In this document: positions 17,895 to 27,684 of the stretch, piece after piece
How the letters are laid out: each line of letters starts with the position of its first letter
Position numbering within the stretch: position 1 is the stretch's first letter
Source: Halomonas sp. SpR8
GTDB taxonomy: Bacteria; Pseudomonadota; Gammaproteobacteria; Pseudomonadales; Halomonadaceae
Assembly: GCF_031010195.1 (NCBI RefSeq)
Contig: NZ_JAUAMC010000006.1
Span: 237,876 to 301,875 of the forward strand
Direction: 5' to 3'
DNA length: 64,000 bases
Translations under genes and position numbers: made by a program
Notes under the pieces: generated by a model
What the model saw: the letters and a program-made list of their open reading frames with translations, nothing else
What the model was told of the DNA's origin: nothing
Databases searched by the model: none

Positions 17895-19043
17895 ATGACC
17901 GATCACATTAAAGAGCCCTATCTATTAACCCCTGGGCCGCTGACGACGTCCCGAGCAACCAAAGCCGCGATGCTGCGCGACTGGGGCTCCTGGGATGACG
18001 ACTTTAACCAAGTGACCGCTGATATTCGTCGGCAACTACTTGCCATGGCCGAGGCGCCAAGCGACGAGTACGCCTGTGTGCCTATGCAGGGCAGCGGCAC
18101 CTTTGCCGTTGAGAGTGCCCTGGCCTGCGCAACGGATCCCGGCGGCAAGGTGCTGGTGCTGATGAACGGTGCCTACGGTAAGCGCGCGGCGCAGTTGCTC
18201 CACATGATGGGCCGCCGTTATGCGACGCTGGATAAAGGCGACTATCTGCCACCACGGGCCGATGAAGTCGCAGCACTGCTGGAGCAAGACCCAGCGATTA
18301 CCTCGGTGTTTCTGGTGCACTGCGAAACCAGTTCGGGCATTTTGAACCCGTTAGACGCCATCGCTGACGTGGTGCACACCCATGGTAAAGCGCTCATCGT
18401 CGATGCCATGAGCTCTTTTGGCGGCATCCCCATCAGCCTCGCGACAACGCCCATTGACGTGCTGGTCTCCTCCGCCAATAAATGCATTGAGGGCGTGCCG
18501 GGTTTTGGCTTTGTAATTATCCACCAGGCGCTGCTTGAAGCAGGCGAAGGTCGTGCTCACTCGTTGAGTCTGGATCTGCACGCCCAATGGGAATATATGG
18601 AACGCACCGGCCAGTGGCGCTTTACGCCGCCCACGCACACCGTGGTGGCCTTTCAGGCGGCGCTTGCCCAGCACCGGGAAGAGGGCGGCGTGCCGGGGCG
18701 CTGCGCGCGCTATTCCCGCAATCGTGATGCGTTGGTCAACGGCATGCGGGCGCTGGGCTTCAGCACGCTGCTGGAAGACGAATGGCTATCGCCGATCATC
18801 ACCACTTTTTTAAGCCCCCCCGACCCAGCGTTTGAGTTTCACACCTTTTACGCGGCGCTAAAGGCGCGCGGGTTTTTGATCTACCCCGGTAAATTGACCG
18901 AAGTAGAGAGTTTTCGTATCGGCTGCATTGGTCAGCTAGGAACGACGGTGATCGCGCGACTGCTAAGCGCCATTCAAGATGTGCTAGCGGATATGGATGT
19001 TTCTCTCATTGCTGACCTATCTTCACCATCAGGGAGCGCCTAA
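17895..19043 (+). CDS. phnW: 2-Aminoethylphosphonate:pyruvate transaminase
   Basis: A 382-residue PLP enzyme of aminotransferase class V. It moves the amino group of 2-aminoethylphosphonate to pyruvate, giving phosphonoacetaldehyde and alanine. Signatures are [10 protein letters not shown] at the N-terminus, [10 protein letters not shown] near residue 63, VDAMSSFGG (~169) and the PLP lysine in SSANKCIEG (~195). No Shine-Dalgarno sequence precedes the ATG; the operator occupies that space, so a leaderless transcript is possible. The stop overlaps the phnX start by one base. Confidence 0.93.
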   Translation: MTDHIKEPYLLTPGPLTTSRATKAAMLRDWGSWDDDFNQVTADIRRQLLAMAEAPSDEYACVPMQGSGTFAVESALACATDPGGKVLVLMNGAYGKRAAQLLHMMGRRYATLDKGDYLPPRADEVAALLEQDPAITSVFLVHCETSSGILNPLDAIADVVHTHGKALIVDAMSSFGGIPISLATTPIDVLVSSANKCIEGVPGFGFVIIHQALLEAGEGRAHSLSLDLHAQWEYMERTGQWRFTPPTHTVVAFQAALAQHREEGGVPGRCARYSRNRDALVNGMRALGFSTLLEDEWLSPIITTFLSPPDPAFEFHTFYAALKARGFLIYPGKLTEVESFRIGCIGQLGTTVIARLLSAIQDVLADMDVSLIADLSSPSGSA

Positions 19044-19861
19044 TGCAGTATCACTCTCCTCAATGCTTACAAGCGGTTATCTGTGATTGGGCGGGTACGC
19101 TGGTCGACTTTGGCTCCTTTGCGCCCACCCAGATCTTTGTCGAAGCCTTTGCTGAACTGGGCGTGGCGATTAGCTTGGAAGAAGCGCGCGGCCCCATGGG
19201 AATGGGTAAGTGGGATCATATTCGTACCCTATGCAATCAGCCGGAGATCGCCGAACGCTTTGTTCAGGCGGTCGGCCACACACCCAGCGATGACGATATT
19301 ACGGCGCTTTACGAGCGCTTTATGCCGCTGCAAATCGCCAAAATTGCCGATCACTCGGCGGTGATCCCTGGCGCGCTCGACACCTTGGCGACGCTGCGCG
19401 CCCAGGGACTGAAAATCGGCTCCTGTTCCGGCTACCCGGCGATGGTGATGGAAAAAGTCGTTGCCCTGGCCGCTGATAACGGCTTGCAGGTGGATCACGT
19501 GGTGGCGACTGATAACGTGCCCAACGGTCGCCCGCATCCTGCCCAAGCGTTGGCTAATGTGATTGCCCTAGGCGTCAGCGATGTGGCCGCCTGCGTCAAG
19601 GTCGACGACACCACGCCGGGCATTCTGGAAGGTCGCAGCGCAGGGATGTGGACAGTCGCGCTTACCTGCTCGGGTAATGCGCTGGGGCTGACCTATGCGC
19701 AGTATCAAGCGCTCGGCGATGTACAGCGCCAAGCGGCCCATGACCGGGTGGCCGATCAGTTTGCGCCCTCCGCGCCGCACTACTGTATTGAGACCATTGC
19801 CGGGCTGCCCGGCGTTGTGGATGACATTAATGCCCGCCTTCGGCGGGGAGAGCGTCCGTGA
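19043..19861 (+). CDS. phnX: Phosphonoacetaldehyde hydrolase
   Basis: A 272-residue HAD-superfamily enzyme that splits phosphonoacetaldehyde into acetaldehyde and phosphate. The family-specific motif [16 protein letters not shown] (residues ~12-27) carries the nucleophile Asp. The Schiff-base lysine of the cap is in [10 protein letters not shown] (~53). [17 protein letters not shown] (~187) is the acidic motif region. It completes the two-step AEP pathway with PhnW. Confidence 0.94.
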   Translation: MQYHSPQCLQAVICDWAGTLVDFGSFAPTQIFVEAFAELGVAISLEEARGPMGMGKWDHIRTLCNQPEIAERFVQAVGHTPSDDDITALYERFMPLQIAKIADHSAVIPGALDTLATLRAQGLKIGSCSGYPAMVMEKVVALAADNGLQVDHVVATDNVPNGRPHPAQALANVIALGVSDVAACVKVDDTTPGILEGRSAGMWTVALTCSGNALGLTYAQYQALGDVQRQAAHDRVADQFAPSAPHYCIETIAGLPGVVDDINARLRRGERP

Positions 19862-20751
19862 GTCCCATTGCCCTTGCGCTGGTACTGGTCTCGGTGTGCA
19901 TGCATGCTGGATGGAATGTGCTGGGCAAACGCAATGCGCCGTCGTTGGCCGCTTTTGCCTTGGCTTACGGCGCGGGCGGGGCGGTTCTACTGCCGCTGGT
20001 ATGGCTTGGGCCGTCATTAGCAGCACTACCGAGCGCATTTTGGGGCTGGCTGGCGCTTTCAGGGCTGTGCCAAATGCTCTATATGGGCGGCTTGGCCTGG
20101 GCCTACGCCAGGGGAGACGTCAGCGTGCTTTACCCCATTGCCCGAGCACTGCCGGTGGTGCTGGTGCCGCTGGTATCCATTGCGCTCTTGGGCAGCCGCG
20201 TACTGGATCGCTGGGACGGCCTTGGCATGGTATTGGTGGTGGCAGGTGCGCTTTGCCTACCGCTTAGCCACCCTCAGGCGCGTAGGCTTTCTACCTATCT
20301 AACGCCTGCCATGGGATTTGCGCTGCTGGCCGCTGTCGGTACGGTTGGTTACTCGCTGATCGATAAGCAGGCGCTGGGGCTGATGCAGAGGGCAGGGCAT
20401 AGTGGGTTAACCGCCGGGGCGGTGTTTATGGTGCTGCAAGCGTTGATGACGCTCACCTGGGCGATACCTATGCTGGCGCTGCTACCGGCGGAGCGCCGTC
20501 GCCTGCCTGCGCTCCGCCAGCAGGGGCTCACCATGCTGGTCGTTACCGGGTTGATGATGACCTGTACTTACGGTCTGGTATTAATCGCCTTGGCGCTTAC
20601 CGACGAAGTGAGTTATGTGGTGGCGCTGCGCCAGCTTTCCATTCCGGTAGGGGTATTGATGGGCGTGCTATGGCTCAAGGAGCCTGCCTCCAGGGCAAAG
20701 GCCGTTGGCACGCTGGTGATGTTGGCGGGGCTGGTGTTGGTGGTGCTTTAG
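19858..20751 (+). CDS. EamA/DMT-family transporter
   Basis: A 297-residue protein with ten hydrophobic helices in two EamA repeats. The start is GTG 19858, overlapping the phnX stop by 4 bases, so it is co-translated with the AEP pathway. It has [28 protein letters not shown], a typical EamA block, near residue 78. Such proteins export or import small metabolites; a link to AEP breakdown products is inferred from the operon only. Confidence 0.8.
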   Translation: MSPIALALVLVSVCMHAGWNVLGKRNAPSLAAFALAYGAGGAVLLPLVWLGPSLAALPSAFWGWLALSGLCQMLYMGGLAWAYARGDVSVLYPIARALPVVLVPLVSIALLGSRVLDRWDGLGMVLVVAGALCLPLSHPQARRLSTYLTPAMGFALLAAVGTVGYSLIDKQALGLMQRAGHSGLTAGAVFMVLQALMTLTWAIPMLALLPAERRRLPALRQQGLTMLVVTGLMMTCTYGLVLIALALTDEVSYVVALRQLSIPVGVLMGVLWLKEPASRAKAVGTLVMLAGLVLVVL

Positions 20752-20762
20752 ATCAGCGATAA

Positions 20763-21506
20763 CTATTTCAGCGCCTGCCAAATCAGATTAAAGCCGACCA
20801 GGAACATGGCGAAAATCACCAAGCGGTAAAACAGCGCTTCGTTAACACGGCTTTGCAGCCACAAGCCGTTGCGTACCCCGATCCAGGCGAAGGGCACCAG
20901 TAGCAGCGACGCCCAAGCGCTGGTGACATTGATCTCGCCAAGCCACATATAGGGGGCCAGTTTGATGACGTTGACCACCGCAAACGACACCGCGCAGGTG
21001 GCGATAAAGGTCTCTTTCGACAGTTTGCGCGGCAGCAGGTAAACGTTCAGCGGCGGCGCGCCCGCATGGGCCATAAAACTGGTGAAGCCGCAGACGCTCG
21101 CCGCGGGTAATGCCCAGCGGGCAGAAATGGGCTTTTTAGCGACGGGCTTGAGTAGCATGTAAGCGGCGAACAGCAAGGTGATAATGCCCAGGGTCAGGCG
21201 CAAGCCCTGTTCGCTCAGGGTGTCAAACAGCAGCGTGCCCACCGCCACGCCGATAAACAGCCCCGGCACAAAGCGCCACACCTCCGCGTTTGACTGCCTG
21301 CCCCACCACGCCTTCACCGCAAACACGTCCATGACCAGCAGCAGCGGTAGTAACAGACCTGCAGCCTGTGCCGGGCTGATCGCTAGCGCCATCAACGGCA
21401 CCGACAGCGTGCCAAAGCCCCCCGCAAAACCGCCTTTTGAAACGCCGGTAAGATACACGGAAAATACGATCAACAGCCAGGCGATCACGGAGTAGTCGGG
21501 GAGCAT
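20763..21506 (-). CDS. TauE/SafE-family permease
   Basis: A 247-residue protein with about 8 helices and the family blocks GVSKGGFAGGFGTLSVPLM (residues ~22-40) and FTSFMAHAGAPPLNVYLLP (~141). TSUP-family proteins move sulfonates, sulfite or other anions. It converges on the EamA gene and has its own upstream region with three 14-bp direct repeats. The substrate cannot be inferred. Confidence 0.83.
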   Translation of the reverse strand: MLPDYSVIAWLLIVFSVYLTGVSKGGFAGGFGTLSVPLMALAISPAQAAGLLLPLLLVMDVFAVKAWWGRQSNAEVWRFVPGLFIGVAVGTLLFDTLSEQGLRLTLGIITLLFAAYMLLKPVAKKPISARWALPAASVCGFTSFMAHAGAPPLNVYLLPRKLSKETFIATCAVSFAVVNVIKLAPYMWLGEINVTSAWASLLLVPFAWIGVRNGLWLQSRVNEALFYRLVIFAMFLVGFNLIWQALK

Positions 21507-21516
21507 ACGCCTCTCT

Positions 21517-21558
21517 CGGTTATCAGTTCGCGGTTATCAGTTTTCGGAAATCAGTGGT
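21517..21558. repeat. Three 14-bp direct repeats upstream of the TauE-like gene
   Basis: CGGTTATCAGTT begins at 21517 and 21531, and a diverged copy CGGAAATCAGTG at 21545. The step is exactly 14 bp. They sit between the TauE-like start and the iolB terminator. They could be a regulator binding array or simple slippage. Confidence 0.6.
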
Positions 21559-21562
21559 CAAT

Positions 21563-21585
21563 AAAAAGCCCCGCAGAAGCGGGGC
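21563..21585 (-). terminator. Rho-independent terminator of the rpiR-iolG-iolB operon
   Basis: Read on the minus strand, stem GCCCCGC / GCGGGGC with loop TTCT is followed by TTTTTAT. It lies about 50 bp after the iolB stop. Confidence 0.87.
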
Positions 21586-21633
21586 ACAACAGCATAGCAT
21601 TAGATGAACGTTAGCGGGCGAAGCGTCGCTCCA

Positions 21634-22437
21634 TCAAGCGTTCATTAGCCACTCGTGATCGGGGTCGTTGTGGAACTTCCACACCCGTTTGGGGCCGGCC
21701 ATCACGTTTAAGTAATAAAGCGAGTAGCCGTGGGCAGCGCCAACGGGGTGATAGCCCTTGGGCACCAGTACGCAGCAGCCATTTTCCACCGCCATGGTTT
21801 CATCAAGGCTGCGGTCGTCGGTGTAGACGCGCTGAAAGGCAAAGCCCTGGGCGGGATTAATGCGGTGGTAGTAGGTCTCTTCCAACTGCGACTCGTGGGG
21901 TAAGTTATCCGCATCGTGTTTGTGCGGTGGGTAGCTCGACCAGTTGCCCGCGGGGGTGAATACTTCGACCACCAGCAGGCTATCGGCAGCCTCGGTTTCC
22001 GGCAAAATATCGTGCACATGGCGGGTATTGGTGCCCTGGCCGCGGGTGCTCTGCTTGATGTTGTCAGGCGCTATCAAGCGTGGCGCATGATTGCCGTGCC
22101 CTGGGGCCGCACACACGGCCAGCTCGAGATCGGTGGTCGCTTCTACCGAGTAGCTAACCCCATTGGGTAGGTAAACCGCGTAGGGCGGAATTTGTTCAAA
22201 GATATCCATACGCTTGCCGATATCATCAAAGCGGTGCTCACCGCAGGCCACATTGGCGCGACCAGTGAGCAGCACCAGGCAGACTTCCTGATCATCACTG
22301 CTGGCTTCCAGGCGCTGGCCCTTGGCGAGTTTATGTACCCGAAAGCCGACATGCGTCCAGCCAGCGGAGGCGGGGGTAACGTCAATCACGGTGCCTTGCG
22401 CATCCGGGGCGGTGGGGTGTACCAGTAGTGAAGTCAT
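21634..22437 (-). CDS. iolB: 5-Deoxy-glucuronate isomerase
   Basis: A 267-residue cupin-type protein that converts 5-deoxy-glucuronate to 5-dehydro-2-deoxy-gluconate in myo-inositol breakdown. Diagnostic blocks are SSYPPHKHD (metal ligands, residues ~166-174), LEETYYHRINPAQGFAFQRVY and the C-terminal HPVGAAHGYSLYYLNVMAGP. It is the last gene of the leftward operon and is followed by a strong terminator. The remaining pathway genes lie in the rightward arm. Confidence 0.94.
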   Translation of the reverse strand: MTSLLVHPTAPDAQGTVIDVTPASAGWTHVGFRVHKLAKGQRLEASSDDQEVCLVLLTGRANVACGEHRFDDIGKRMDIFEQIPPYAVYLPNGVSYSVEATTDLELAVCAAPGHGNHAPRLIAPDNIKQSTRGQGTNTRHVHDILPETEAADSLLVVEVFTPAGNWSSYPPHKHDADNLPHESQLEETYYHRINPAQGFAFQRVYTDDRSLDETMAVENGCCVLVPKGYHPVGAAHGYSLYYLNVMAGPKRVWKFHNDPDHEWLMNA

Positions 22438-22511
22438 TATTCGCTTCTCCTAACGGTTCGGTGACGGTCTGGTCAGCCAAACGTCTTGAAAATAAAACCT
22501 TACGAGGCTGC

Positions 22512-23507
22512 TTAAACTGAAGCATCAAGCAGAATTTTGCGCCCTTCGCGTAGCGAGCGCTCCGCTGCCTCGGCTAAGCGTAATGCTTCTAACCCATCCT
22601 GGGCGCCTGCCAGAGGGGTACGCTTTTCGCGCCAGGCATCGACAAAGTCGCCAATCTCTAATCGATAAGCCTCTGCATAACGCTCTAAAAAGAACCACTT
22701 GGGTTTGTCTTCCACTTGCCCTGCCTCGCCGGTAAAGCGTAACCGGGTATCAGACTCGTTTTGTGCCTGTAGCATGCCTTGGCTGCCAAACGCTTCGATA
22801 CGCTGATCGTAGCCGTAGCAGGCACGCCGTGAGTTGCTGATTTGGCAAAGCTTTCCACTGGCGGTGGTGAGGGTGACCATGGCGGTATCCACATCACCCG
22901 CTTCGCCAATCGCTGGGTCAATGATGCTACTGCCAACGGCAAAGACACTTTCGATCGGTTCATCGAGCAGCCAGCGCGCCATGTCCAGATCGTGAATCAT
23001 CATATCTCTGAACAGACCGCCGGACTCAGCCACATACTCGGCAGGCGGGGGCGATGGGTCCCGGCTGATAATCGTCAGGGTTTCCAGTGCCCCAATACGC
23101 CCTTGGGTAATGGCTTGTTTAAGCGCTGCAAATTGGGGATCGTGGCGACGGTTAAAACCTAACGCGCAGGTCACCGGATTGTCGCTGAGCACCTGCAGCG
23201 CATCGCGCGTGCGCGCTAAATCCAGGGCGATGGGTTTTTCGCATAGAATCGCCTTGCCCGAGCGTGCGGCACGCTCCAGATACTCCGCGTGAGTGGGTGT
23301 ACTTGAGGCAATCAGCACCGCATCAATATCATCATCTGCGAAAATTTCATCCACAGAGACCGCTCGGCTGGCGTACTGCTCGGCCAGCGCCTCTGCAGCA
23401 GGCTGATGAAAATCGGCCACGGCGGCCAGGGTAACGTTGGGGTGTGAATAAATGGCCTGGGCATGCACCTTGCCGATGCGTCCTGCGCCGATAAGTGCGA
23501 GTTTCAT
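22512..23507 (-). CDS. iolG: Inositol 2-dehydrogenase (Gfo/Idh/MocA family)
   Basis: A 331-residue NAD-dependent dehydrogenase. The Rossmann motif GAGRIGKVHA is at residues ~7-16, the catalytic EKP at CEKPIAL (~93-99), and the HDLDMARWLL block typical of IolG near residue 171. It oxidises myo-inositol to 2-keto-myo-inositol. I chose the start at 23507 because AGGAG lies just upstream; an in-frame start at 23549 would add 14 residues with no ribosome site. It follows rpiR by about 50 bp. Confidence 0.9.
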   Translation of the reverse strand: MKLALIGAGRIGKVHAQAIYSHPNVTLAAVADFHQPAAEALAEQYASRAVSVDEIFADDDIDAVLIASSTPTHAEYLERAARSGKAILCEKPIALDLARTRDALQVLSDNPVTCALGFNRRHDPQFAALKQAITQGRIGALETLTIISRDPSPPPAEYVAESGGLFRDMMIHDLDMARWLLDEPIESVFAVGSSIIDPAIGEAGDVDTAMVTLTTASGKLCQISNSRRACYGYDQRIEAFGSQGMLQAQNESDTRLRFTGEAGQVEDKPKWFFLERYAEAYRLEIGDFVDAWREKRTPLAGAQDGLEALRLAEAAERSLREGRKILLDASV

Positions 23508-23556
23508 AAGCTCTCCTGTTTTGTTGTTGGTGTTCGGTTGTTTGAACATTTAGGTC

Positions 23557-24417
23557 TTACGTTTTTTGCTTTGGGTTTTTGCCAGCTTTTTCTAGCGCTT
23601 TGTCCTGGCGTACGCCAAGGGCAATCGCCAGGGCTTGGGTCAGGCAGAGCGATGCGGTCAAGCTGCGGAAACTTTTTACCTCGGCCTCGTTGACTACAAA
23701 CACCACATCGGCGAAACGAGCCAGTGGGCTGAGGGTTGAGTCGGTAATCACCACAATAGGTAAACCGCGCTGATGGGCGTCTTCGCAGGCTTTTTGGCTC
23801 TCTTCTGCATAGGGAGAAAAGCTGATGGTAAGCAGGGCGTCGTGTTGGCTCATGGCGCGCAGCTGCTCGCCGTACATCCCACCCAATCCATTAACCAGCA
23901 AAGCTGGTTTATCCACATGGGCCAAGGCATAGGTCATATAGCTGGCGACCATGAAACTTCGCCTGGCCCCCATCACATGGATAGCGTGGGCCTGCTCAAA
24001 AATATCCAACGCTTTTTCCAGGCTCTCTGGATCAATACGGCTGGGCAACTGCTCTAAAACAGCGCGGTTGGCATCAGCGAACTCCCATAACAGCTGGGTG
24101 CTATCTGGGGTTTCCCCGGTGGCGCTGCGTACTGCACGAATTCGTTCGGTGTAGTTCGGCAATTCATCGACCAGGCGACTACGAAACAGCTGCTGCATTT
24201 CGGAAAAACCCTTAAACCCCAAGCTATTAGCCAGGCGAATCAAGGTGGAGGGGGTGACATCCGCCTGCTCGGCAATTTTGGCTACGGTCGCCAGCGCCAC
24301 TTCCTGAGGGTGGTCGAGCATAAACCGCGCGGTTTGCTGCAAGCGTTTGCTTAGCGTGTCGTACTCGGCGGTGATCAGCGTTTCCAGCTCGCGGTAGCTT
24401 TGTGGTGGCTGGGGCAT
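23557..24417 (-). CDS. RpiR-family regulator, probable inositol regulator (IolR-type)
   Basis: A 286-residue regulator with an N-terminal RpiR helix-turn-helix (residues ~1-80; VAKIAEQADVTPSTLIRLANSLGFKGF) and a SIS sugar-phosphate domain (~125-260). It heads the leftward rpiR-iolG-iolB operon and faces the inositol ABC transporter genes. Three candidate operators lie in the shared gap. It probably represses both arms until an inositol catabolite binds the SIS domain. Confidence 0.85.
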   Translation of the reverse strand: MPQPPQSYRELETLITAEYDTLSKRLQQTARFMLDHPQEVALATVAKIAEQADVTPSTLIRLANSLGFKGFSEMQQLFRSRLVDELPNYTERIRAVRSATGETPDSTQLLWEFADANRAVLEQLPSRIDPESLEKALDIFEQAHAIHVMGARRSFMVASYMTYALAHVDKPALLVNGLGGMYGEQLRAMSQHDALLTISFSPYAEESQKACEDAHQRGLPIVVITDSTLSPLARFADVVFVVNEAEVKSFRSLTASLCLTQALAIALGVRQDKALEKAGKNPKQKT

Positions 24418-24503
24418 ACAAATTCCTTAGCGTTAACTCATGTACCACTCATTGCTCATGAACCAATGAGCAACGTGGCTGGTTGATATGCAGTCTAGCT
24501 GTT

Positions 24504-24579
24504 TGAAATAAATATTCCATTTATACAAAAGTATGGAATAAATAATTTGCTAGTTTTGATGTTTGGAATCTATATTTCA
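24504..24579. promoter_or_regulatory. Three operator-like sites at 30-bp steps between rpiR and the ABC transporter
   Basis: TGAAATAAATATTCCA (24504), TGGAATAAATAATTTG (24534) and TGGAATCTATATTTCA (24564) are spaced exactly 30 bp. The first is the other strand's version of TGGAAT-N4-ATTTCA. The GGAA...TTCC-like core resembles the site described for rhizobial IolR. The array covers the divergent promoters. Confidence 0.75.
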
Positions 24580-24641
24580 TATCGCCAAGGCATTTAATGC
24601 CACTTCCCTACCAACAACGATAACGTTATGAGGAATTATTT

Positions 24642-25592
24642 ATGGCACGTCTATCTCAATGGCTTCTAGCCACCGCCGCCACCACGGCTTTAATGGCAGG
24701 TGCCGCACAAGCACAGGAACCGGAACAAGAAGCGAGCCGCTTTGTCATGGTGACTCATGGCGTTCCCTCGGATCCTTTCTGGTCAGTAGTCAAAAACGGC
24801 GCTGAGGCGGCGGCTGACCTTGTAGGCGCAGAGCTTGAGTATCGCGCACCTTCCACCTTTGATATGGCCAAAATGCAGCAACTCGTCCAGGCGGCGGTAG
24901 CGTCTCAACCAGACGGTTTGATTCTGTCGTTCACCGACGAAAATGCCCTGGGCAGCGTTGTGCAAGATGCAGTCGATAACGGGATTCCCGTGATCACCAT
25001 CAATTCCGGTGGTGATGTGGCGCGGGATTATGGTGCCCGTTTACACGTTGGGCAGAGTGAGTACGAAGCGGGTAAGCAGGCCGCCGAACGTATGCAAGAG
25101 TTGGGCGTTGAGAAAGGCGTTTGTGTCAACCATGAGCAGGGTAACCAGGGCCTTGACCAGCGCTGCGATGGTTTTGTCGACGGCTTTGATGGCAACGCTG
25201 ATCAGTTGGCGACTACCTACGACCCCACCAATATTCGCAACGCCATCGTGGCTTATCTCAACCAGAACAGTGACGTTCGCGGTGTGTTAACCCTGGGCGC
25301 GCTGGCGGCAGATCCAATGATTAAGGCCATGCGTGAGCAAGGGGCGACCGACACATTCACTCTAGGTACCTTTGATCTCTCTCCCGGCATTCTAGAAGCG
25401 CTTGATGCGGGCGACCTGGATTTTGCGATCGACCAACAGCAGTACATGCAGGGCTACTTGCCCGTTATGTTCCTGGATCAGTTCGTTAAGAACGGTCTGT
25501 TACCCGCAGGGGATGTTGCCACCGGGCCGGGGTTTGTCACTCAAGAAAACGCTGCGCAGGTTGTTGAGCTGAGTAGCCAGGGCATCCGTTGA
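24642..25592 (+). CDS. Sugar/inositol ABC transporter substrate-binding protein
   Basis: A 316-residue periplasmic-binding protein of the ribose/LacI-like type with a signal peptide (about 24 residues, ending AQA). Typical blocks are MVTHGVPSDPFWSVVKNGAEAAA, AAVASQPDGLILS near residue 86 and ITINSGGD near residue 121. It is the first gene of the rightward inositol arm, so myo-inositol is the likely ligand. A strong hairpin (25612-25630) separates it from the permease gene. Confidence 0.87.
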   Translation: MARLSQWLLATAATTALMAGAAQAQEPEQEASRFVMVTHGVPSDPFWSVVKNGAEAAADLVGAELEYRAPSTFDMAKMQQLVQAAVASQPDGLILSFTDENALGSVVQDAVDNGIPVITINSGGDVARDYGARLHVGQSEYEAGKQAAERMQELGVEKGVCVNHEQGNQGLDQRCDGFVDGFDGNADQLATTYDPTNIRNAIVAYLNQNSDVRGVLTLGALAADPMIKAMREQGATDTFTLGTFDLSPGILEALDAGDLDFAIDQQQYMQGYLPVMFLDQFVKNGLLPAGDVATGPGFVTQENAAQVVELSSQGIR

Positions 25593-25611
25593 TAACGACC
25601 TAATCGGAAAA

Positions 25612-25630
25612 GGCTCGGCACCGCCGAGCC
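25612..25630 (+). terminator. Intra-operon hairpin after the sugar binding-protein gene
   Basis: Perfect 8-bp stem GGCTCGGC / GCCGAGCC with a 3-base loop. No T run follows. It probably stabilises the upstream message or attenuates transcription into the permease gene. Confidence 0.6.
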
Positions 25631-25646
25631 TTGGGAGTCGATCGCC

Positions 25647-26777
25647 ATGAGTTCCAATGAAACTAACCAACCTGTTGCGCCAGCAGCGGTTGATCAAGAT
25701 GAGCGGATTCAGAAAGTCTCATTTTGGAAAAAAGCGCTCAATCGCCCTGAATTGGGTGCGCTAGCGGGTGCCGTGTTGGTGCTTGCCTTCTTTATCGCCG
25801 CGTCCAGTGGCACCGGGATGTTTACCCCCGCCGGTATTATTAATTTTCTTGAAGTCGCCGCCCAGCTCGGCATTATCGCCACGGCGGCTGCGCTGCTGAT
25901 GATCGGCGGTGAGTTTGATCTATCGATTGGCTCGATGATCGGCTTGGCCGGCATTCTGATTGCTATCCCTGCGGTGGAGTATGGCTGGCCGCTATGGGCG
26001 GCTATTTTATTGGCCTTCGCATGTGCAGGCTTGGTGGGCTGGATTAACGGTAATCTGGTCAATAAAACGGGGTTGCCTTCCTTTATCGTCACGCTGGGTT
26101 TTTTGTTTATTCTGCGTGGTCTGGCGATTGGCGTCAGCCGCTTATTGACCGGACGTACTCAGGTCGGGGGCGTACAAGAGCATATTCCAGGTGACTGGTT
26201 CGCGGCGCTATTCTCCGGTGAGGTGGCCACGGGCCTGTTTACCTGGATGGCAGCCAATGGCTGGATGGCGACCAATTTTGCGGGCAACCCCGTCGTCTCG
26301 GGCATTCCAGTCTCTATCGTCTGGTGGCTGGGTTTAACCGCTGTGGCGACCTGGGTGCTTCTGTGTACACCTTACGGTAACTGGATATTCGCCAGCGGTG
26401 GCGACGCCAACGCCGCGCGCAACTCGGGTGTGCCTGTCCACCGCGTCAAGATCTCGCTTTTCATGTTTACCGCTTTTTCCGCCACCATTTTTGCCTGCAT
26501 TCAGGTCATGGATACCGGCTCGGCGGACACCATTCGCGGCCTGTTAAAAGAGCTGGAGGCCATTATCGCGGTGGTGATTGGCGGCGCTTTGCTAACCGGC
26601 GGCTACGGGTCTGCCATTGGCGCAGCGCTGGGTGCGCTGATCTTTGGCATGGTGCAAATGGGTATCTTCTACACCGGTGTTAACACTGACTGGTTCCAGG
26701 TTTTCCTGGGTGTGATGCTGCTGGTGGCGGTGCTGTTCAACAATTACATGCGCAAGAAGGCGATGGAGGCCAAGTAA
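25647..26777 (+). CDS. Sugar/inositol ABC transporter permease
   Basis: A 376-residue RbsC-type permease (BPD_transp_2) with about ten helices. Family blocks are [17 protein letters not shown] (residues ~88-104), [20 protein letters not shown] (~138) and [20 protein letters not shown] (~249). An N-terminal cytoplasmic tail of about 35 residues precedes the first helix. It forms the channel with the ATPase encoded two bases further on. Confidence 0.9.
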   Translation: MSSNETNQPVAPAAVDQDERIQKVSFWKKALNRPELGALAGAVLVLAFFIAASSGTGMFTPAGIINFLEVAAQLGIIATAAALLMIGGEFDLSIGSMIGLAGILIAIPAVEYGWPLWAAILLAFACAGLVGWINGNLVNKTGLPSFIVTLGFLFILRGLAIGVSRLLTGRTQVGGVQEHIPGDWFAALFSGEVATGLFTWMAANGWMATNFAGNPVVSGIPVSIVWWLGLTAVATWVLLCTPYGNWIFASGGDANAARNSGVPVHRVKISLFMFTAFSATIFACIQVMDTGSADTIRGLLKELEAIIAVVIGGALLTGGYGSAIGAALGALIFGMVQMGIFYTGVNTDWFQVFLGVMLLVAVLFNNYMRKKAMEAK

Positions 26778-26778
26778 C

Positions 26779-27675
26779 ATGACAACTCAAACGCCAATGA
26801 TTGAAATGCGCAGTGTCAGCAAGCACTTCGGCAGTGTCATCGCGCTAAGCGATATCTCAATGCAGGTCTATGCCGGCGAAGTAATGTGCTTGCTCGGTGA
26901 TAACGGCGCGGGCAAATCAACGCTGATCAAAACCCTCTCCGGGGTTCATCAGCCCACTCATGGTGAGATGCTGCTGGATGGCGAACCCGCCCGCTTCAAG
27001 TCACCGGCTTACGCGCTAGATGCGGGTATCGCGACGGTTTTCCAGGACTTGGCGATGGTGCCGTTGATGTCGATTACCCGGAATTTCTTTATGGGGCGCG
27101 AACCGACGGTGGGTTGGGGGCCGTTTAAGCGCATCAATTGGAAATACGCCGACCGCATTGCCAAGCAGGAAATGTCCAAAATTGGTATTGATGTGCGCGA
27201 TCCGAGTCAGCCGGTGGGCACGCTTTCCGGTGGTGAGCGTCAGTGCGTAGCGATTGCCCGTGCCGTCTATTTTGGCGCCAAAGTGCTGATTCTGGATGAG
27301 CCAACGTCCGCCCTCGGGGTCAAGCAGGCCTCGGTAGTGCTGCGCTATATCGCCAAGGCGCGGGCCGATGGCTTGGCGGTCATCTTTATTACCCACAACG
27401 TTCACCATGCCTTCCCGGTGGCCGATGCGTTCACCCTTTTATCACGTGGCGGTAGCCTGGGCTCCTTCCGTAAAGAAGAAGTTACCCGCGAAGAAGTGCT
27501 CAACATGATGGCCGGTGGTGCTGAACTGGAAAGTTTGGATGCAGAACTCGCTGAGTTTCAGCGCAGCGACCGCGAGAAAAAAGCCAATAGCGCTGCTGCC
27601 GAGCAGTCCACATCGAAGGCCGCTGGCGGGAATGTCGATGAGTCTGCCGAAAAACGTTTAGCGGGCGGCTATTAA
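26779..27675 (+). CDS. Sugar/inositol ABC transporter ATP-binding protein (single domain)
   Basis: A 298-residue ATPase with Walker [11 protein letters not shown] (residues ~40-49), signature [14 protein letters not shown] (~150) and Walker [13 protein letters not shown] (~172). It has one nucleotide-binding domain, whereas many ribose-type systems have two in tandem. The last ~45 residues are charged and low in complexity ([14 protein letters not shown]). It completes the SBP-permease-ATPase order of the transporter. Confidence 0.88.
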   Translation: MTTQTPMIEMRSVSKHFGSVIALSDISMQVYAGEVMCLLGDNGAGKSTLIKTLSGVHQPTHGEMLLDGEPARFKSPAYALDAGIATVFQDLAMVPLMSITRNFFMGREPTVGWGPFKRINWKYADRIAKQEMSKIGIDVRDPSQPVGTLSGGERQCVAIARAVYFGAKVLILDEPTSALGVKQASVVLRYIAKARADGLAVIFITHNVHHAFPVADAFTLLSRGGSLGSFRKEEVTREEVLNMMAGGAELESLDAELAEFQRSDREKKANSAAAEQSTSKAAGGNVDESAEKRLAGGY

Positions 27676-27684
27676 GGAACCAAT

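Noticed and set aside
21517..21558. Short repeats as a CRISPR array
   Set aside because: Units are 14 bp with no spacers.
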